The notes under the pieces are model-generated. The model was not told where the DNA came from. It worked only from the letters and a program-made list of their open reading frames with translations, and made no database searches. From assembly GCF_000725125.1 (NCBI RefSeq), contig NZ_JFCB01000014.1:1-64000 (forward strand): DNA of 64,000 nt. The letters run 5' to 3'. Positions 18,079-26,594 of the stretch are shown piece by piece. The position numbers were made by a program, and so were the translations under genes. Source of the DNA: Streptomyces toyocaensis. Its GTDB lineage: Bacteria; Actinomycetota; Actinomycetes; Streptomycetales; Streptomycetaceae. The first letter of the stretch is position 1. Each line of letters begins with the position of its first letter.

Positions 18079-19245
18079 TCAGCCCCGGGCGCCGAGCAGG
18101 TGGTCCATCGCCAGCTGGTCGAGATGCTCGAAGGCCATGCCGCGCGCGGCGGCGGCGTCGGGGTCGAAGTCCTCGAAGGCGGACCGGTCGTCGAGCAGGG
18201 ACTGGAGACCGTCGGCCGCCGTGGCCTGGGCGAGCTGGTCCAGACGGGCCGCGCGCAGCGCCTCCTGCACCTCCGGGTCCGCGCGGAAGGCCGCCGCGCG
18301 CTCCTTGAGGATCAGGTAGTTGCGCATGCAGCCGGCCGCCGAGGCCCACACGCCGTCGAAGTCCTCGGTCCGCGGCGGCTTGAAGTCGAAGTGCCGCGGG
18401 CCCTCGTACCCGGCCGACTCCAGCAGGTCCACCAGCCAGAAGGCGGCGCGCAGATCGCCCGCGCCGAAGCGGAGGTCCTGGTCGTACTTGATGCCGGACT
18501 GGCCGTTGAGGTCGATGTGGAACAGCTTGCCCGCCCACAGCGCCTGCGCGATGCCGTGCGGGAAGTTCAGTCCGGCCATCTGCTCGTGGCCGACCTCCGG
18601 GTTGACGCCGTAGAGCTCCGGCCGCTCCAGGCGCTCGATGAACGCCAGGGCGTGGCCGATGGTGGGCAGCAGGATGTCGCCGCGCGGCTCGTTCGGCTTG
18701 GGCTCGATGGCGAAGCGGATGTCGTAGCCCTGGGTGGTGACGTACTCGCCGAGGAGGTCGAACGCCTCCTTCATCCGGTCGAGGGCGACACGGACGTCCT
18801 TGGCGGCACCGGACTCGGCACCCTCACGGCCGCCCCAGGCGACGTAGGTCTGCGCGCCGAGCTCGGCCGCGAGGTCGATGTTGCGCATGGTCTTGCGCAG
18901 GGCGTAGCGGCGCACGTCGCGGTCGTTGGCGGTGAAGCCGCCGTCCTTGAACACCGGGTGGGTGAACAGGTTGGTGGTGGCCATCGGCACCTTCATGCCG
19001 GTGTCGTCCAGCGCCTGACGGAACCGCTTGACGTGCTCCTCGCGCTCGCTGTCGCTCGAGCCGAAGGGGATCAGGTCGTCGTCGTGGAACGTGACGCCGT
19101 GGGCGCCCAGCTCGGCCAGGCGCCGCACCGACTCGACCGGGTCGAGGGCACGCCGCGTGGCGTCGCCGAAGGGGTCCCGCCCCTGCCAGCCGACGGTCCA
19201 CAGACCGAACGTGAACTTGTCCTCGGGGGTGGGCTGGTAGTTCAT
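18079..19245 (-). CDS. xylA: Xylose isomerase
   Basis: A 388-residue TIM-barrel isomerase converting D-xylose to D-xylulose (and glucose to fructose), the normal length for the Streptomyces class I enzyme. Seen: catalytic His54 and Asp57 in VTFHDDDL, the metal-ligand region FAIEPKPNEPRGD, VNPEVGHEQM, FHIDLNGQ and HFDFKPPRTED. The ATG follows AAGGAGC. It is divergent from xylB; an AT-rich region between them (19246-19360) probably holds both promoters and an operator for the ROK regulator at 20849. Confidence 0.97.
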   Translation of the reverse strand: MNYQPTPEDKFTFGLWTVGWQGRDPFGDATRRALDPVESVRRLAELGAHGVTFHDDDLIPFGSSDSEREEHVKRFRQALDDTGMKVPMATTNLFTHPVFKDGGFTANDRDVRRYALRKTMRNIDLAAELGAQTYVAWGGREGAESGAAKDVRVALDRMKEAFDLLGEYVTTQGYDIRFAIEPKPNEPRGDILLPTIGHALAFIERLERPELYGVNPEVGHEQMAGLNFPHGIAQALWAGKLFHIDLNGQSGIKYDQDLRFGAGDLRAAFWLVDLLESAGYEGPRHFDFKPPRTEDFDGVWASAAGCMRNYLILKERAAAFRADPEVQEALRAARLDQLAQATAADGLQSLLDDRSAFEDFDPDAAAARGMAFEHLDQLAMDHLLGARG

Positions 19246-19268
19246 GCCGGGGCTCCTTGCTCGCTGAG

Positions 19269-19301
19269 ACTATTTCGTCATGGCGGTTTACAAATTAGTA
19301 T
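19269..19301. promoter_or_regulatory. Candidate xyl operator between xylA and xylB
   Basis: An AT-rich island in GC-rich DNA carries an imperfect dyad: ACTATTT (19269-19275) facing AAATTAGT (19293-19300). TTTACA at about 19288 could be a -35 element for xylB. ROK repressors typically bind such AT-rich dyads, so this is a reasonable but untested site for the regulator encoded downstream of xylB. Confidence 0.4.
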
Positions 19302-19360
19302 GCAGGAACATTTCTGGGAAGAGACACACCCCGCCGGGGCGCGGAAGAGGGAGAAGACCG

Positions 19361-20806
19361 ATGTCAGCAGCCGAGGGTCCGCTCGTCGTCGGCGTGGACA
19401 CATCCACCCAGTCCACCAAGGCCCTGGTCGTCGACGCGGCCACCGGCAGGATCGTCGCGAGCGGCCAGGCACCGCACACGGTGACCTCGGGCGCGGGCCG
19501 GGAGACCGACCCGCGCCAGTGGTGGGACGCCCTGTCCGAGGCACTGCGCCAGTGCGGCGAGGCGGCGCACGAGGCCGCCGCGGTGTCCATCGGCGGGCAG
19601 CAGCACGGTCTGGTCACCCTGGACGGGCACGGCGAGCCGGTCCGTCCGGCGCTGCTGTGGAACGACGTGCGTTCGGCGCCGCAGAGCCGCCGGCTGATCG
19701 AGGAGCTGGGCGGTGCGAAGGTCTGGGCCGAGCGCACCGGAAGCGTGCCCGCCGCCTCCTTCACGGTCACCAAGTGGGCCTGGCTGGCGGAGCACGAGCC
19801 GGACGCGGTCCGGGCCACCAGGGCCGTACGGCTCCCCCACGACTACCTCACCGAGCGGCTCACCGGGCAGGGCACGACCGACCGCGGCGACGCCTCGGGC
19901 ACCGGATGGTGGGCGTCCGGGACGGAGGCGTACGACGAGGAGATCCTCGCGCACGTGGGCCTCGACCCGGCGCTGCTGCCGCGGGTGGTCCGGCCCGGCG
20001 AGGTGGCCGGGACCGTGCGCGGCAGCCACGACCTGCCGTTCTCCAAGGGCACCCTGGTGGCCTGCGGCACCGGCGACAACGCCGCCGCCGCGCTGGGCCT
20101 CGGGGTGCGCCCCGGGACCCCGGTGATGAGCCTCGGCACCTCGGGCACCGTGTACGCCGTGTCGCGGCACCGGCCGGCCGACCCGACCGGCACGGTCGCG
20201 GGGTTCGCCGACGCGCGCGGCGACTGGCTGCCGCTGGCCTGCACCCTCAACTGCACGCTCGCCGTGGACCGGGTCGCGGCCCTGCTGGGTCTGGACCGCG
20301 AGGCCGTGGAACCCGGCCGCGGCGTCACCCTGCTGCCGTTCCTGGACGGCGAGCGCACCCCGAACCTCCCGGGCGCCTCCGGTCTGCTGCACGGGCTGCG
20401 CCACGACACCACCGGGGGCCAGCTGCTCCAGGCCGCCTACGACGGCGCCGTGTACTCGCTGCTGGCCGCGCTCGGTCTCGTCCTCGACGAGGACGCCGAT
20501 CCCTCGGCGCCCCTGCTGCTGATCGGCGGCGGCGCCCGGGGCACGGCCTGGCAGCACACCGTGCGGCGGCTGTCGGGACGGCCCGTGCAGGTCCCCGAGG
20601 CCAGGGAACTGGTCGCGCTCGGCGCCGCGGCGCAGGCGGCCGGACTGCTCACCGGGGAGGACCCGGCGTCGGTCGCCCGGCGCTGGAACACGGCCGCGGG
20701 CCCGGTGCTGGAGGCGGTGGAGCGTGACGAGGAGACCCTCTCCAGGCTGGCCGGGGTACTCTCCGACGCGGCCTCGCTGCTGAGCCGCGGCACGGACACC
20801 GACTGA
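19361..20806 (+). CDS. xylB: Xylulokinase
   Basis: A 481-residue FGGY-family kinase that phosphorylates D-xylulose to xylulose 5-phosphate, the step after XylA. Seen: N-terminal phosphate loop GVDTSTQSTKAL, substrate region SIGGQQHGLV and LLWNDVRS, DYLTERLTG, and the C-terminal ATP-binding LIGGGARGTAWQ. The ATG follows GAGGGAGAAG. The gene is divergent from xylA and 42 bp upstream of the ROK regulator, so xylB and the regulator are probably one transcript. Confidence 0.95.
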   Translation: MSAAEGPLVVGVDTSTQSTKALVVDAATGRIVASGQAPHTVTSGAGRETDPRQWWDALSEALRQCGEAAHEAAAVSIGGQQHGLVTLDGHGEPVRPALLWNDVRSAPQSRRLIEELGGAKVWAERTGSVPAASFTVTKWAWLAEHEPDAVRATRAVRLPHDYLTERLTGQGTTDRGDASGTGWWASGTEAYDEEILAHVGLDPALLPRVVRPGEVAGTVRGSHDLPFSKGTLVACGTGDNAAAALGLGVRPGTPVMSLGTSGTVYAVSRHRPADPTGTVAGFADARGDWLPLACTLNCTLAVDRVAALLGLDREAVEPGRGVTLLPFLDGERTPNLPGASGLLHGLRHDTTGGQLLQAAYDGAVYSLLAALGLVLDEDADPSAPLLLIGGGARGTAWQHTVRRLSGRPVQVPEARELVALGAAAQAAGLLTGEDPASVARRWNTAAGPVLEAVERDEETLSRLAGVLSDAASLLSRGTDTD

Positions 20807-20848
20807 CGGCCGCGCGAGGACGGCGGAGGACCGAGGATTGACGGAGGA

Positions 20849-22057
20849 ATGAGCACACCGCTGAACAGGACCCGCCCGGCAGGCCCGGAGCGGGCGCTGC
20901 CCGACACCCAGCAGGGCATGCGCCGCCGCAACCTCTCGCGGGTGATGCACACCGTCGGCGCCGAGGGACCCCTGTCCCGGGCCGCCGTCGCCTCACGCAT
21001 CGGCCTGACCCGCGCGGCGGTGTCGACGCTGGTCGACGAGCTCATCCGCTCAGGCCTGCTGGAGGAACTGGGTCCGGAGCGGCCCGGGCGGGTGGGCCGG
21101 CCCGGGTCGGCCCTCGCCGTGAGCGGGAACGGGCCCGCGGGGATCGGCGCCGAGGTGGGCGTCGACCATCTCGCGGTCTGCGCGGTCGACCTGCGCGGCC
21201 GGGTACGGGCGCGTGCGGTGCGGCACGTCCCGAACCGGGACCGCTCCCCGGAACCGGTGCTCGGGGGACTCACCGCGTTGATTCACCGGGTCGTCGCCGA
21301 GGCGGAGGGCGAGGGCCTGTGGCCGGCGGGACTGGCCGTGGCCGTACCCGGTCTGGTGGCCCGCGACGCCCGGACCGTCGTGCGCGCCCCGAACCTCGGC
21401 TGGCTCGACACCGACGTCGGCGACCTCCTGCCCCCGGGGCTGCCGCTCACGGTGGCCAACGAGGCCAACTTCGGCGCACTGGCGGAACTGTGGCTGGGCG
21501 AGGACACTCCGCGCGACTTCCTGCACGTGTCGGCCGAGATCGGCATCGGCGCCGCGGTCGTGGTCGACGGGCGGCTGCTGCACGGGAACCGGGGCTTCGC
21601 GGGCGAGTTGGGCCACGTACCGGTGTGGCCCGACGGACCGGCGTGCGCCTGCGGCGGACGCGGCTGCCTGGAGCAGTACGCCGGCGAGGAGGCGGTGCTG
21701 CGCGCGGCCGGAATGGAGCCCGGGGAGGACCGCGTCGGCCTCCTCGCGGGCCGCGCCGAGCAGGGCGACGCCCAGGTGCGGCGCGCCCTGCACGGCGCGG
21801 GAACGGCACTCGGCATCGCCCTGACCGGCGCGGTGAACCTGCTGGACCCGCAGAGCGTGGTGCTCGGCGGGGCCCTGTCCGGGCTCGCGCCCTGGCTGCT
21901 GCCCTCACTGCGGTCCGAACTGGCCCGGCGCACAGCGGGGCCGGCCTGCCCGGTCACCGTGTCCGCGCTGGGCTCCGAGGGCCCTCTGCTGGGCGCGGCG
22001 CACTCGGTGGTCCGGGAGGTCCTGGACGACCCGGCGGCCGTGGCCGGGCGGGTCTGA
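20849..22057 (+). CDS. ROK-family transcriptional regulator (XylR-like)
   Basis: A 402-residue ROK repressor. The N-terminal winged helix-turn-helix is at about residues 25-80 (LSRAAVASRIGLTRAAVSTLVDEL). The sugar-kinase-like domain follows, and the ROK zinc motif is CACGGRGCLEQY. Its position after xylB suggests it represses xylA/xylB and is relieved by xylose. The AT-rich dyad between xylA and xylB is its likely target. The ATG follows CGGAGGA at slightly long spacing. Confidence 0.9.
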   Translation: MSTPLNRTRPAGPERALPDTQQGMRRRNLSRVMHTVGAEGPLSRAAVASRIGLTRAAVSTLVDELIRSGLLEELGPERPGRVGRPGSALAVSGNGPAGIGAEVGVDHLAVCAVDLRGRVRARAVRHVPNRDRSPEPVLGGLTALIHRVVAEAEGEGLWPAGLAVAVPGLVARDARTVVRAPNLGWLDTDVGDLLPPGLPLTVANEANFGALAELWLGEDTPRDFLHVSAEIGIGAAVVVDGRLLHGNRGFAGELGHVPVWPDGPACACGGRGCLEQYAGEEAVLRAAGMEPGEDRVGLLAGRAEQGDAQVRRALHGAGTALGIALTGAVNLLDPQSVVLGGALSGLAPWLLPSLRSELARRTAGPACPVTVSALGSEGPLLGAAHSVVREVLDDPAAVAGRV

Positions 22058-22079
22058 CGCCCGGACTCGGGGCGCCGCG

Positions 22080-22451
22080 TCAGGCCGGCGCCAACCGCTC
22101 CTCGAGGGCGGCGCGGTCGTTCACGAACCACACCTGACTGCCGCGGTTGGCCTCGCGCACCCAGTCACGCAGGGCGTCGCTGTCCGCGACCCGGGAGGCG
22201 ATGTCGCCGACGATCACCAGGCGGATCCGGTAGTTCACGAACTTCTGCACCACGTCCCCGGCGACGCCCGAGCGCAGGGTGAAGAACTCGTCGGCCACCC
22301 GCTCCACGGGTACGGCCACCACCTCCGCCTGACAGCCCATGGCGTCGCCGATCAGCTCGAGTGCGGTGTCGCCGCTGCCGAGCTTCCGTCCGTCGTCGCC
22401 GCAGACGAGGACGGCGACGCCGTGGGTGGTCAGGAGATCACTGGTTGCCAT
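22080..22451 (-). CDS. DUF4180 domain protein
   Basis: A 123-residue soluble protein matching the DUF4180 family: FFTLRSGVAGDVVQKFVNYRIRLVIVGD followed by LRDWVREANRGSQVWFVND, here cited in parts. The family has no established function, although the fold is predicted alpha/beta. It is convergent with the ROK regulator and has its own start after the AT-rich ATAGGCTCAGTTC. Confidence 0.85.
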   Translation of the reverse strand: MATSDLLTTHGVAVLVCGDDGRKLGSGDTALELIGDAMGCQAEVVAVPVERVADEFFTLRSGVAGDVVQKFVNYRIRLVIVGDIASRVADSDALRDWVREANRGSQVWFVNDRAALEERLAPA

Positions 22452-22573
22452 GAACTGAGCCTATGTCAAGGGCCGGTCAGGAACGGGCGCTCCGCTGGAC
22501 CGGCCACCTCACCGGTCGATTACGAATCGCCCAACTACTGGTGGCCCGAGGTTGAGCAGGCAACGATGAGGGC

Positions 22574-22969
22574 ATGACACCGGCGCAGCGAGCCATGGAG
22601 CGACTGCTCTCATGGACCGATCTCTCGGCCTGTCCGGCCGGGTGCGGTACGGGAGCGGCGCTCCGCACCGTCCACGACGAGATCGTCCACTTCCACTCCG
22701 CGCGGGACGTGGACCTCCACCTCACGCACCGCGCGATCCAGCGTTTCCACTACGACCTGGGCGGGTCGAGCGCGATCCAGCTGGTCCCGGGCTCGTGCTG
22801 GGTCACGGTGCACCTGGACTGCGCGACGGACGTGGACCTGCTGCTGAGCCTGGTGAGTGTCGCCCTCAAGGCGCACCAGAACCGTCCCCCGTCCGCGCCG
22901 CCCTCACCGGCCGGGTGCAACTACCACCGTGTCACCGTGCTGCCGCGCGACGCGTCGGCCGGCCGCTGA
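22574..22969 (+). CDS. DUF5519 / luciferase-family small protein
   Basis: A 131-residue protein with DVDLHLTHRAIQRF, GSSAIQLVPGSCWVTVHLDC and DVDLLLSLVSVAL, matching the DUF5519 family that databases label luciferase family. This name does not imply light emission; no flavin-monooxygenase motif is present. The function is unknown. The ATG follows ATGAGGGC. It is convergent with the small membrane protein gene at 22991. Confidence 0.75.
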   Translation: MTPAQRAMERLLSWTDLSACPAGCGTGAALRTVHDEIVHFHSARDVDLHLTHRAIQRFHYDLGGSSAIQLVPGSCWVTVHLDCATDVDLLLSLVSVALKAHQNRPPSAPPSPAGCNYHRVTVLPRDASAGR

Positions 22970-22990
22970 GCCGCGGTCTTCGGACGGGCC

Positions 22991-23185
22991 TCACGGCCGC
23001 AGACCGCCGACGATGTCGGCGGTCGCCGTGAGACCACTGTGGATGGTGGGCGCGAGGCTCGTGCCGGCCAGGTAGAAACCCAGCAGCAGACAGACCAGCG
23101 CATGGGAGACCTTCAGCCCGCTGTTGCGCAGGAAGATCACCGCCAGGACCGAGAGCAGCAGCACCACAGAGATGGAAACGGCCAT
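22991..23185 (-). CDS. Small membrane protein, 64 residues
   Basis: A 64-residue protein with two hydrophobic segments (SISVVLLLSVLAVIFL and ALVCLLLGFYLAGTSLAP). The ATG at 23185 has an excellent GGAGGAGG site six bases upstream. Similar small proteins are widespread in Streptomyces, but I know of no function. The last codons form a perfect hairpin, GACCGCCGAC-GAT-GTCGGCGGTC, at 23002-23024. Confidence 0.75.
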   Translation of the reverse strand: MAVSISVVLLLSVLAVIFLRNSGLKVSHALVCLLLGFYLAGTSLAPTIHSGLTATADIVGGLRP

Positions 23186-23287
23186 CGTCAACCTCCTCCG
23201 CCACATCCGATGCGCGGCGTTCGGCCGCAAGTGTGGCGTAACGGAGGGTTCGTCCGGGTCGCTGAGCTGTCCTCCGAACGTGTGGTG

Positions 23288-24151
23288 TCACGCCCTCCGG
23301 TGGGCGTCGAGGAAGGACGCGAGCCCCGCGAGGTCGTCGGTGTTGAGGTGGTCGACGCCCGCCGCGACCAGTTCGCCCCACAGTGCGTCACGGGCGGGTC
23401 CCGGCAGGTCGGGGGTGGCCCAGAAGCGCACCCGCCGGCCGCGGGCGTGCGCGGTGCGCACGATGCCGTGCAGTTTCCGGCGCTCGGCGTCGGGGAAGGC
23501 CCCCACGCCCCGCCAGGTGAAGTGGAGCGCCCAGTTGTCACTGATCAGCGGGACGAAGGAGGCCGGTGCGGGACCGCCGAGGTCGGTGAGCCGGCCGTCG
23601 TAGAAGGCGCGGCGCACCCGTTGGGTGTCCATGGGCACGCGGGCCGCGCGGTCGCCGGAGACGACGGCCGTGACGGGTCCGGGGAGCACCCTGCCGTGCA
23701 CGTAGGTGGTGAACAGGTGCCGGTGGCGCCGCAGCCGGCGGTCGAGTTCGAGGTAGGTGGACGAGCCCTCGGTCTTGATGTCGATCAGCAGCTGGAACGG
23801 TCTGTGCCCTCCGCGGTACACCGCACCGCGGTTCGCGCGGACCCGGGCGGCGAGCGGGTTCAGGTACAGGGATTCGAGGGTGCGGGAGGGGTCGAGGTCC
23901 TCGGGGTCGTGGGCCACCAGGAGTTGGCCGTCGACCAGGAAGATGTCCGCCTCCACGCTGCCGAAGCGGTGGTCGAGGGCGTCGAGGAGGGGGCGGGGGT
24001 GCTCGTAGTCGTTGTGGGCGTGGGCGCGCCACAACGGGCGCGGGCGGTGAGCCCGTTCGCCGGCCCGCGCCGGGGCCGCGGGCAGCGCGGCCGAGACGGC
24101 GAGGGCGGCGCCGAGGGTGGTGAGGGCTCTGCGGCGGGTGGTGAGGGCCAT
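23288..24151 (-). CDS. Secreted GDPD/PI-PLC-like phosphodiesterase
   Basis: A 287-residue exported protein. The N terminus is twin-arginine-like (TTRRRALTTLGAALAV, cleavage near PARAG). The mature part has the TIM-barrel phosphodiesterase motifs: AHNDYEHP with the first catalytic His, SVEADIFLV with acidic ligands, and LLVAHDPED with the second His-Asp. This fits glycerophosphodiester phosphodiesterase or phosphatidylinositol phospholipase C-like enzymes, probably recycling phosphate from lipid head groups outside the cell. Substrate not certain. Confidence 0.82.
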   Translation of the reverse strand: MALTTRRRALTTLGAALAVSAALPAAPARAGERAHRPRPLWRAHAHNDYEHPRPLLDALDHRFGSVEADIFLVDGQLLVAHDPEDLDPSRTLESLYLNPLAARVRANRGAVYRGGHRPFQLLIDIKTEGSSTYLELDRRLRRHRHLFTTYVHGRVLPGPVTAVVSGDRAARVPMDTQRVRRAFYDGRLTDLGGPAPASFVPLISDNWALHFTWRGVGAFPDAERRKLHGIVRTAHARGRRVRFWATPDLPGPARDALWGELVAAGVDHLNTDDLAGLASFLDAHRRA

Positions 24152-24286
24152 GCTCTGCCTCCCTGGAAGTGCCGTAGGTGACCCCAGTGAGTATGAGGTC
24201 GCCCCACGGTCAAGGAGCAGTGCCGTGCGACGAGTTGGCCGATCCGCCGCTGTGTGTTCACCTCACCCGTGCCGGGCGCGCGAGGA

Positions 24287-24311
24287 AGCCCGCCCCAGGA
24301 AGGGGCGGGCT
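24287..24311 (-). terminator. Terminator of the acyl-CoA dehydrogenase operon
   Basis: AGCCCGCCCC (24287-24296) pairs perfectly over ten bases with GGGGCGGGCT (24302-24311), loop AGGAA. It lies 20 bases downstream of the stop of the last gene of the operon. Confidence 0.7.
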
Positions 24312-24330
24312 GTCCGTGTGGTGGGGCCGG

Positions 24331-25416
24331 TCAGGGCGCTCGCAGGTCGACGAGTCCGGCGAGCGCCTCGCGGTGGGCACCCGCCGTACCGTGCGCGAGG
24401 GAGTCGGCCTTGGCGCGCTTGAGGTGGAGGTGCACCGGGTGTTCCCAGGTCATGCCGATGCCGCCGTGCAGTTGCAGCGCCTCCTCGGCGGCGCGGACCG
24501 CGACGGGCGCGGCGTAGGCCTGGGCGACGGCGACCGCGACGTCGGTGTCCTCGCCGGTGGCCAGGGCGTCGGCGGCGCCCCGTGCCGCCGCGCGCAGGCT
24601 GACGACTTCCAGCCACAGCTGGGCGAGCCGGTGCTTGAGGGCCTGGAAGCCGCCGACCGGGCGGTTGAACTGCTTACGGTCCTTCAGGTAGCGGACGGTC
24701 TCGGTCAGCGACCATTCGGCGAGGCCCAGTTGCTCCGAGGCGAGCAGTCCCGCGCCGGCCCTCAGAGCGCGGCGCACGGCGGGTCCCGCGTCGCCGAGGC
24801 GACGTCCCGGGGCGCCGTCGAGGGCGACGCGGGCGAGGGGCCGGGTGAGGTCCAGGGAGGTCTGCGGGGTGATGACGACCGCGTCGGCCTCCACCGCGTA
24901 CAGCCCGCCGTCGTCCGCCGGCACGAGCAGGACGTCGGCGACGGCGGCGTCCGCGATGCCGGTCAGCTCCCCGTGCAGCGCGCCGCCCTCCAGCCGTGCG
25001 GTGGTGAACACCGGGCCGGGAGCGGTGTGCAGCCCCACGGCGAGGGCGCCGATCCGGCGCCCGGACGCGAGCTCGGCGAGCAGCTCGCCCGCCGCGCCGC
25101 ACGCCAGCAGCGCCTCGGTGGCCACCACGGCGCTGGTCAGATACGGCACCGGAGCGACCGCCCGGCCCAATTCCTCCAGCACGACCGCCGCTTCGCGGTG
25201 GGTGGCGCCCTGGCCGCCCCGGTCCTCGGGGACCAGCAGGCCGGCGAGACCCATGCCGTCCGCGAGCGCCTTCCACAGGGCCAGGTCGTGCGGGACGTCC
25301 GATTCCGTACGGGCGATCACGCCCGCCGCGTCGCAGCGGTCGGTGAGCAGGTCCCGGACGGCGGCGCGCAGCGCCTCTTCCTCCTCCGAGTACAGCAGGT
25401 CGGGCTGTGGGCTCAT
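24331..25416 (-). CDS. Acyl-CoA dehydrogenase, second subunit of a pair
   Basis: A 361-residue FAD-dependent acyl-CoA dehydrogenase. Seen: N-terminal helices EEEEALRAAVRDLLTDR, GLLVPEDRGGQG, and the C-terminal GGIGMTWEHPVHLHLKRAK. It lacks the GGTSEI segment present in its neighbour. Its start overlaps the neighbour's stop (ATGA at 25413-25416), so the two are translated together. In mycobacteria such unlike pairs form alpha2-beta2 enzymes acting on bulky or steroid side-chain CoA thioesters; that assembly is an inference here. Confidence 0.9.
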   Translation of the reverse strand: MSPQPDLLYSEEEEALRAAVRDLLTDRCDAAGVIARTESDVPHDLALWKALADGMGLAGLLVPEDRGGQGATHREAAVVLEELGRAVAPVPYLTSAVVATEALLACGAAGELLAELASGRRIGALAVGLHTAPGPVFTTARLEGGALHGELTGIADAAVADVLLVPADDGGLYAVEADAVVITPQTSLDLTRPLARVALDGAPGRRLGDAGPAVRRALRAGAGLLASEQLGLAEWSLTETVRYLKDRKQFNRPVGGFQALKHRLAQLWLEVVSLRAAARGAADALATGEDTDVAVAVAQAYAAPVAVRAAEEALQLHGGIGMTWEHPVHLHLKRAKADSLAHGTAGAHREALAGLVDLRAP

Positions 25417-26594
25417 CGGGCCAGGTCCTTCCATGCGACGTCCTTGTCGGTGCGCGGCTCGGCCGGCAGGCCGAGGACGCGCTCGGCGACGATGTTCAGC
25501 AGGATCTCGCTGGTCCCGCCCTCGATGCTGTTGCCCTTCGAGCGGAGGTACCGGTAGCCCGCGTCGCGTCCGGTGAAGTCGACCAGCTCGGGGCGGCGCA
25601 TGGTCCAGTCGTCGTACAACAGGCCCTCCGCGCCGCGGAGTTCCACCTCCAGGCCACTGATCTCCTGATTGAGACGGGCGAAGGCGAGTTTCATGCCGGC
25701 CCCCTCGGGCCCGGGCTGTCCTGCGACGAGCTGCTGGCGCAGGCGCTCACCGGTGAGGCGGGCGACCTCGGCGTCGACCCAGAGCTTCAGCAGCCGCTGG
25801 TGCAGGTCGTGGGTGCGCAGTTCGGGGCGCTCGCGCCAGGTCTTCGAGACCGGGCCGATCATGCCGCCCTCGCGGGGCAGGCGCATGCCGCCGATGGCGA
25901 CGCGCTCGTTGTTGAGCGTGGTCTGCGCGACCCGCCAGCCGTCTCCGACCATGCCGAGCCGGTGGGCGTCGGGGATGCGGACGCCGGTGAGGAACACCTC
26001 GTTGAACTCGGCCTCGCCGGTGATCTGACGCAGTGGCCGGACCTCGACACCGGGGTCGGTCATGTCGCAGACGAAATAGGTGATGCCCCGGTGCTTGGGC
26101 ACCCCCGGATCCGTGCGGGCGATGAGGATGGCCCAGCGCGCCAGATGGGCGCTGGACGTCCAGACCTTCTGCCCGTCGACCACCCAGTGCTCGCCGTCCT
26201 GGACGGCGCGCGTGCCGAGTGCCGCCAGGTCGGATCCGGCGCCGGGCTCGCTGAACAGCTGGCACCAGACCTCCTCGCCGGTCCACAGGGGCCGCAGGAA
26301 CCGCCGCTTCTGCTCTTCGGTGCCGTACTGGAGGATCGTCGGCGCGGCCATGCCCAGGCCGATGCCGATGCGGCGCGGGTCGTTGTCGGGGGCCCCGGCG
26401 GCTTCGAGTCCGGCGTCCACGACGGCCTGCAGGGAGCGCGGGAGACCGAGCCCGCCGAGCCCCTCGGGGAAGTGAACCCAGGCGAGTCCGGCGTCGAAGC
26501 GGGCGCGCAGGAAGTCGAGCCGGCCGGTGTCGGCCGGTGGGTGCGCGGACAGGAACTCCTGCGTCCGGCGGCGCAGTTCGGCGGCGTCGGTCAT
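25413..26594 (-). CDS. Acyl-CoA dehydrogenase, first subunit of a pair
   Basis: A 393-residue acyl-CoA dehydrogenase with QLFSEPGAGSDLA (FAD/substrate region), VDGQKVWTSSAH, and the C-terminal SKGNSIEGGTSEILLNIVAERVL cited in part as EGGTSEIL. It is the middle gene of a three-gene operon: ATGA overlaps join it to the quinone oxidoreductase upstream and the second dehydrogenase downstream. The pair may form a heteromeric dehydrogenase in fatty acid or branched/cyclic acyl-CoA breakdown. Confidence 0.92.
   Translation of the reverse strand: MTDAAELRRRTQEFLSAHPPADTGRLDFLRARFDAGLAWVHFPEGLGGLGLPRSLQAVVDAGLEAAGAPDNDPRRIGIGLGMAAPTILQYGTEEQKRRFLRPLWTGEEVWCQLFSEPGAGSDLAALGTRAVQDGEHWVVDGQKVWTSSAHLARWAILIARTDPGVPKHRGITYFVCDMTDPGVEVRPLRQITGEAEFNEVFLTGVRIPDAHRLGMVGDGWRVAQTTLNNERVAIGGMRLPREGGMIGPVSKTWRERPELRTHDLHQRLLKLWVDAEVARLTGERLRQQLVAGQPGPEGAGMKLAFARLNQEISGLEVELRGAEGLLYDDWTMRRPELVDFTGRDAGYRYLRSKGNSIEGGTSEILLNIVAERVLGLPAEPRTDKDVAWKDLAR

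Noticed and set aside
23002..23024. Perfect hairpin GACCGCCGAC-GAT-GTCGGCGGTC as a regulatory RNA
   Set aside because: It lies in the last codons of the 64-residue membrane protein gene; it could add to termination but nothing else supports a separate RNA.
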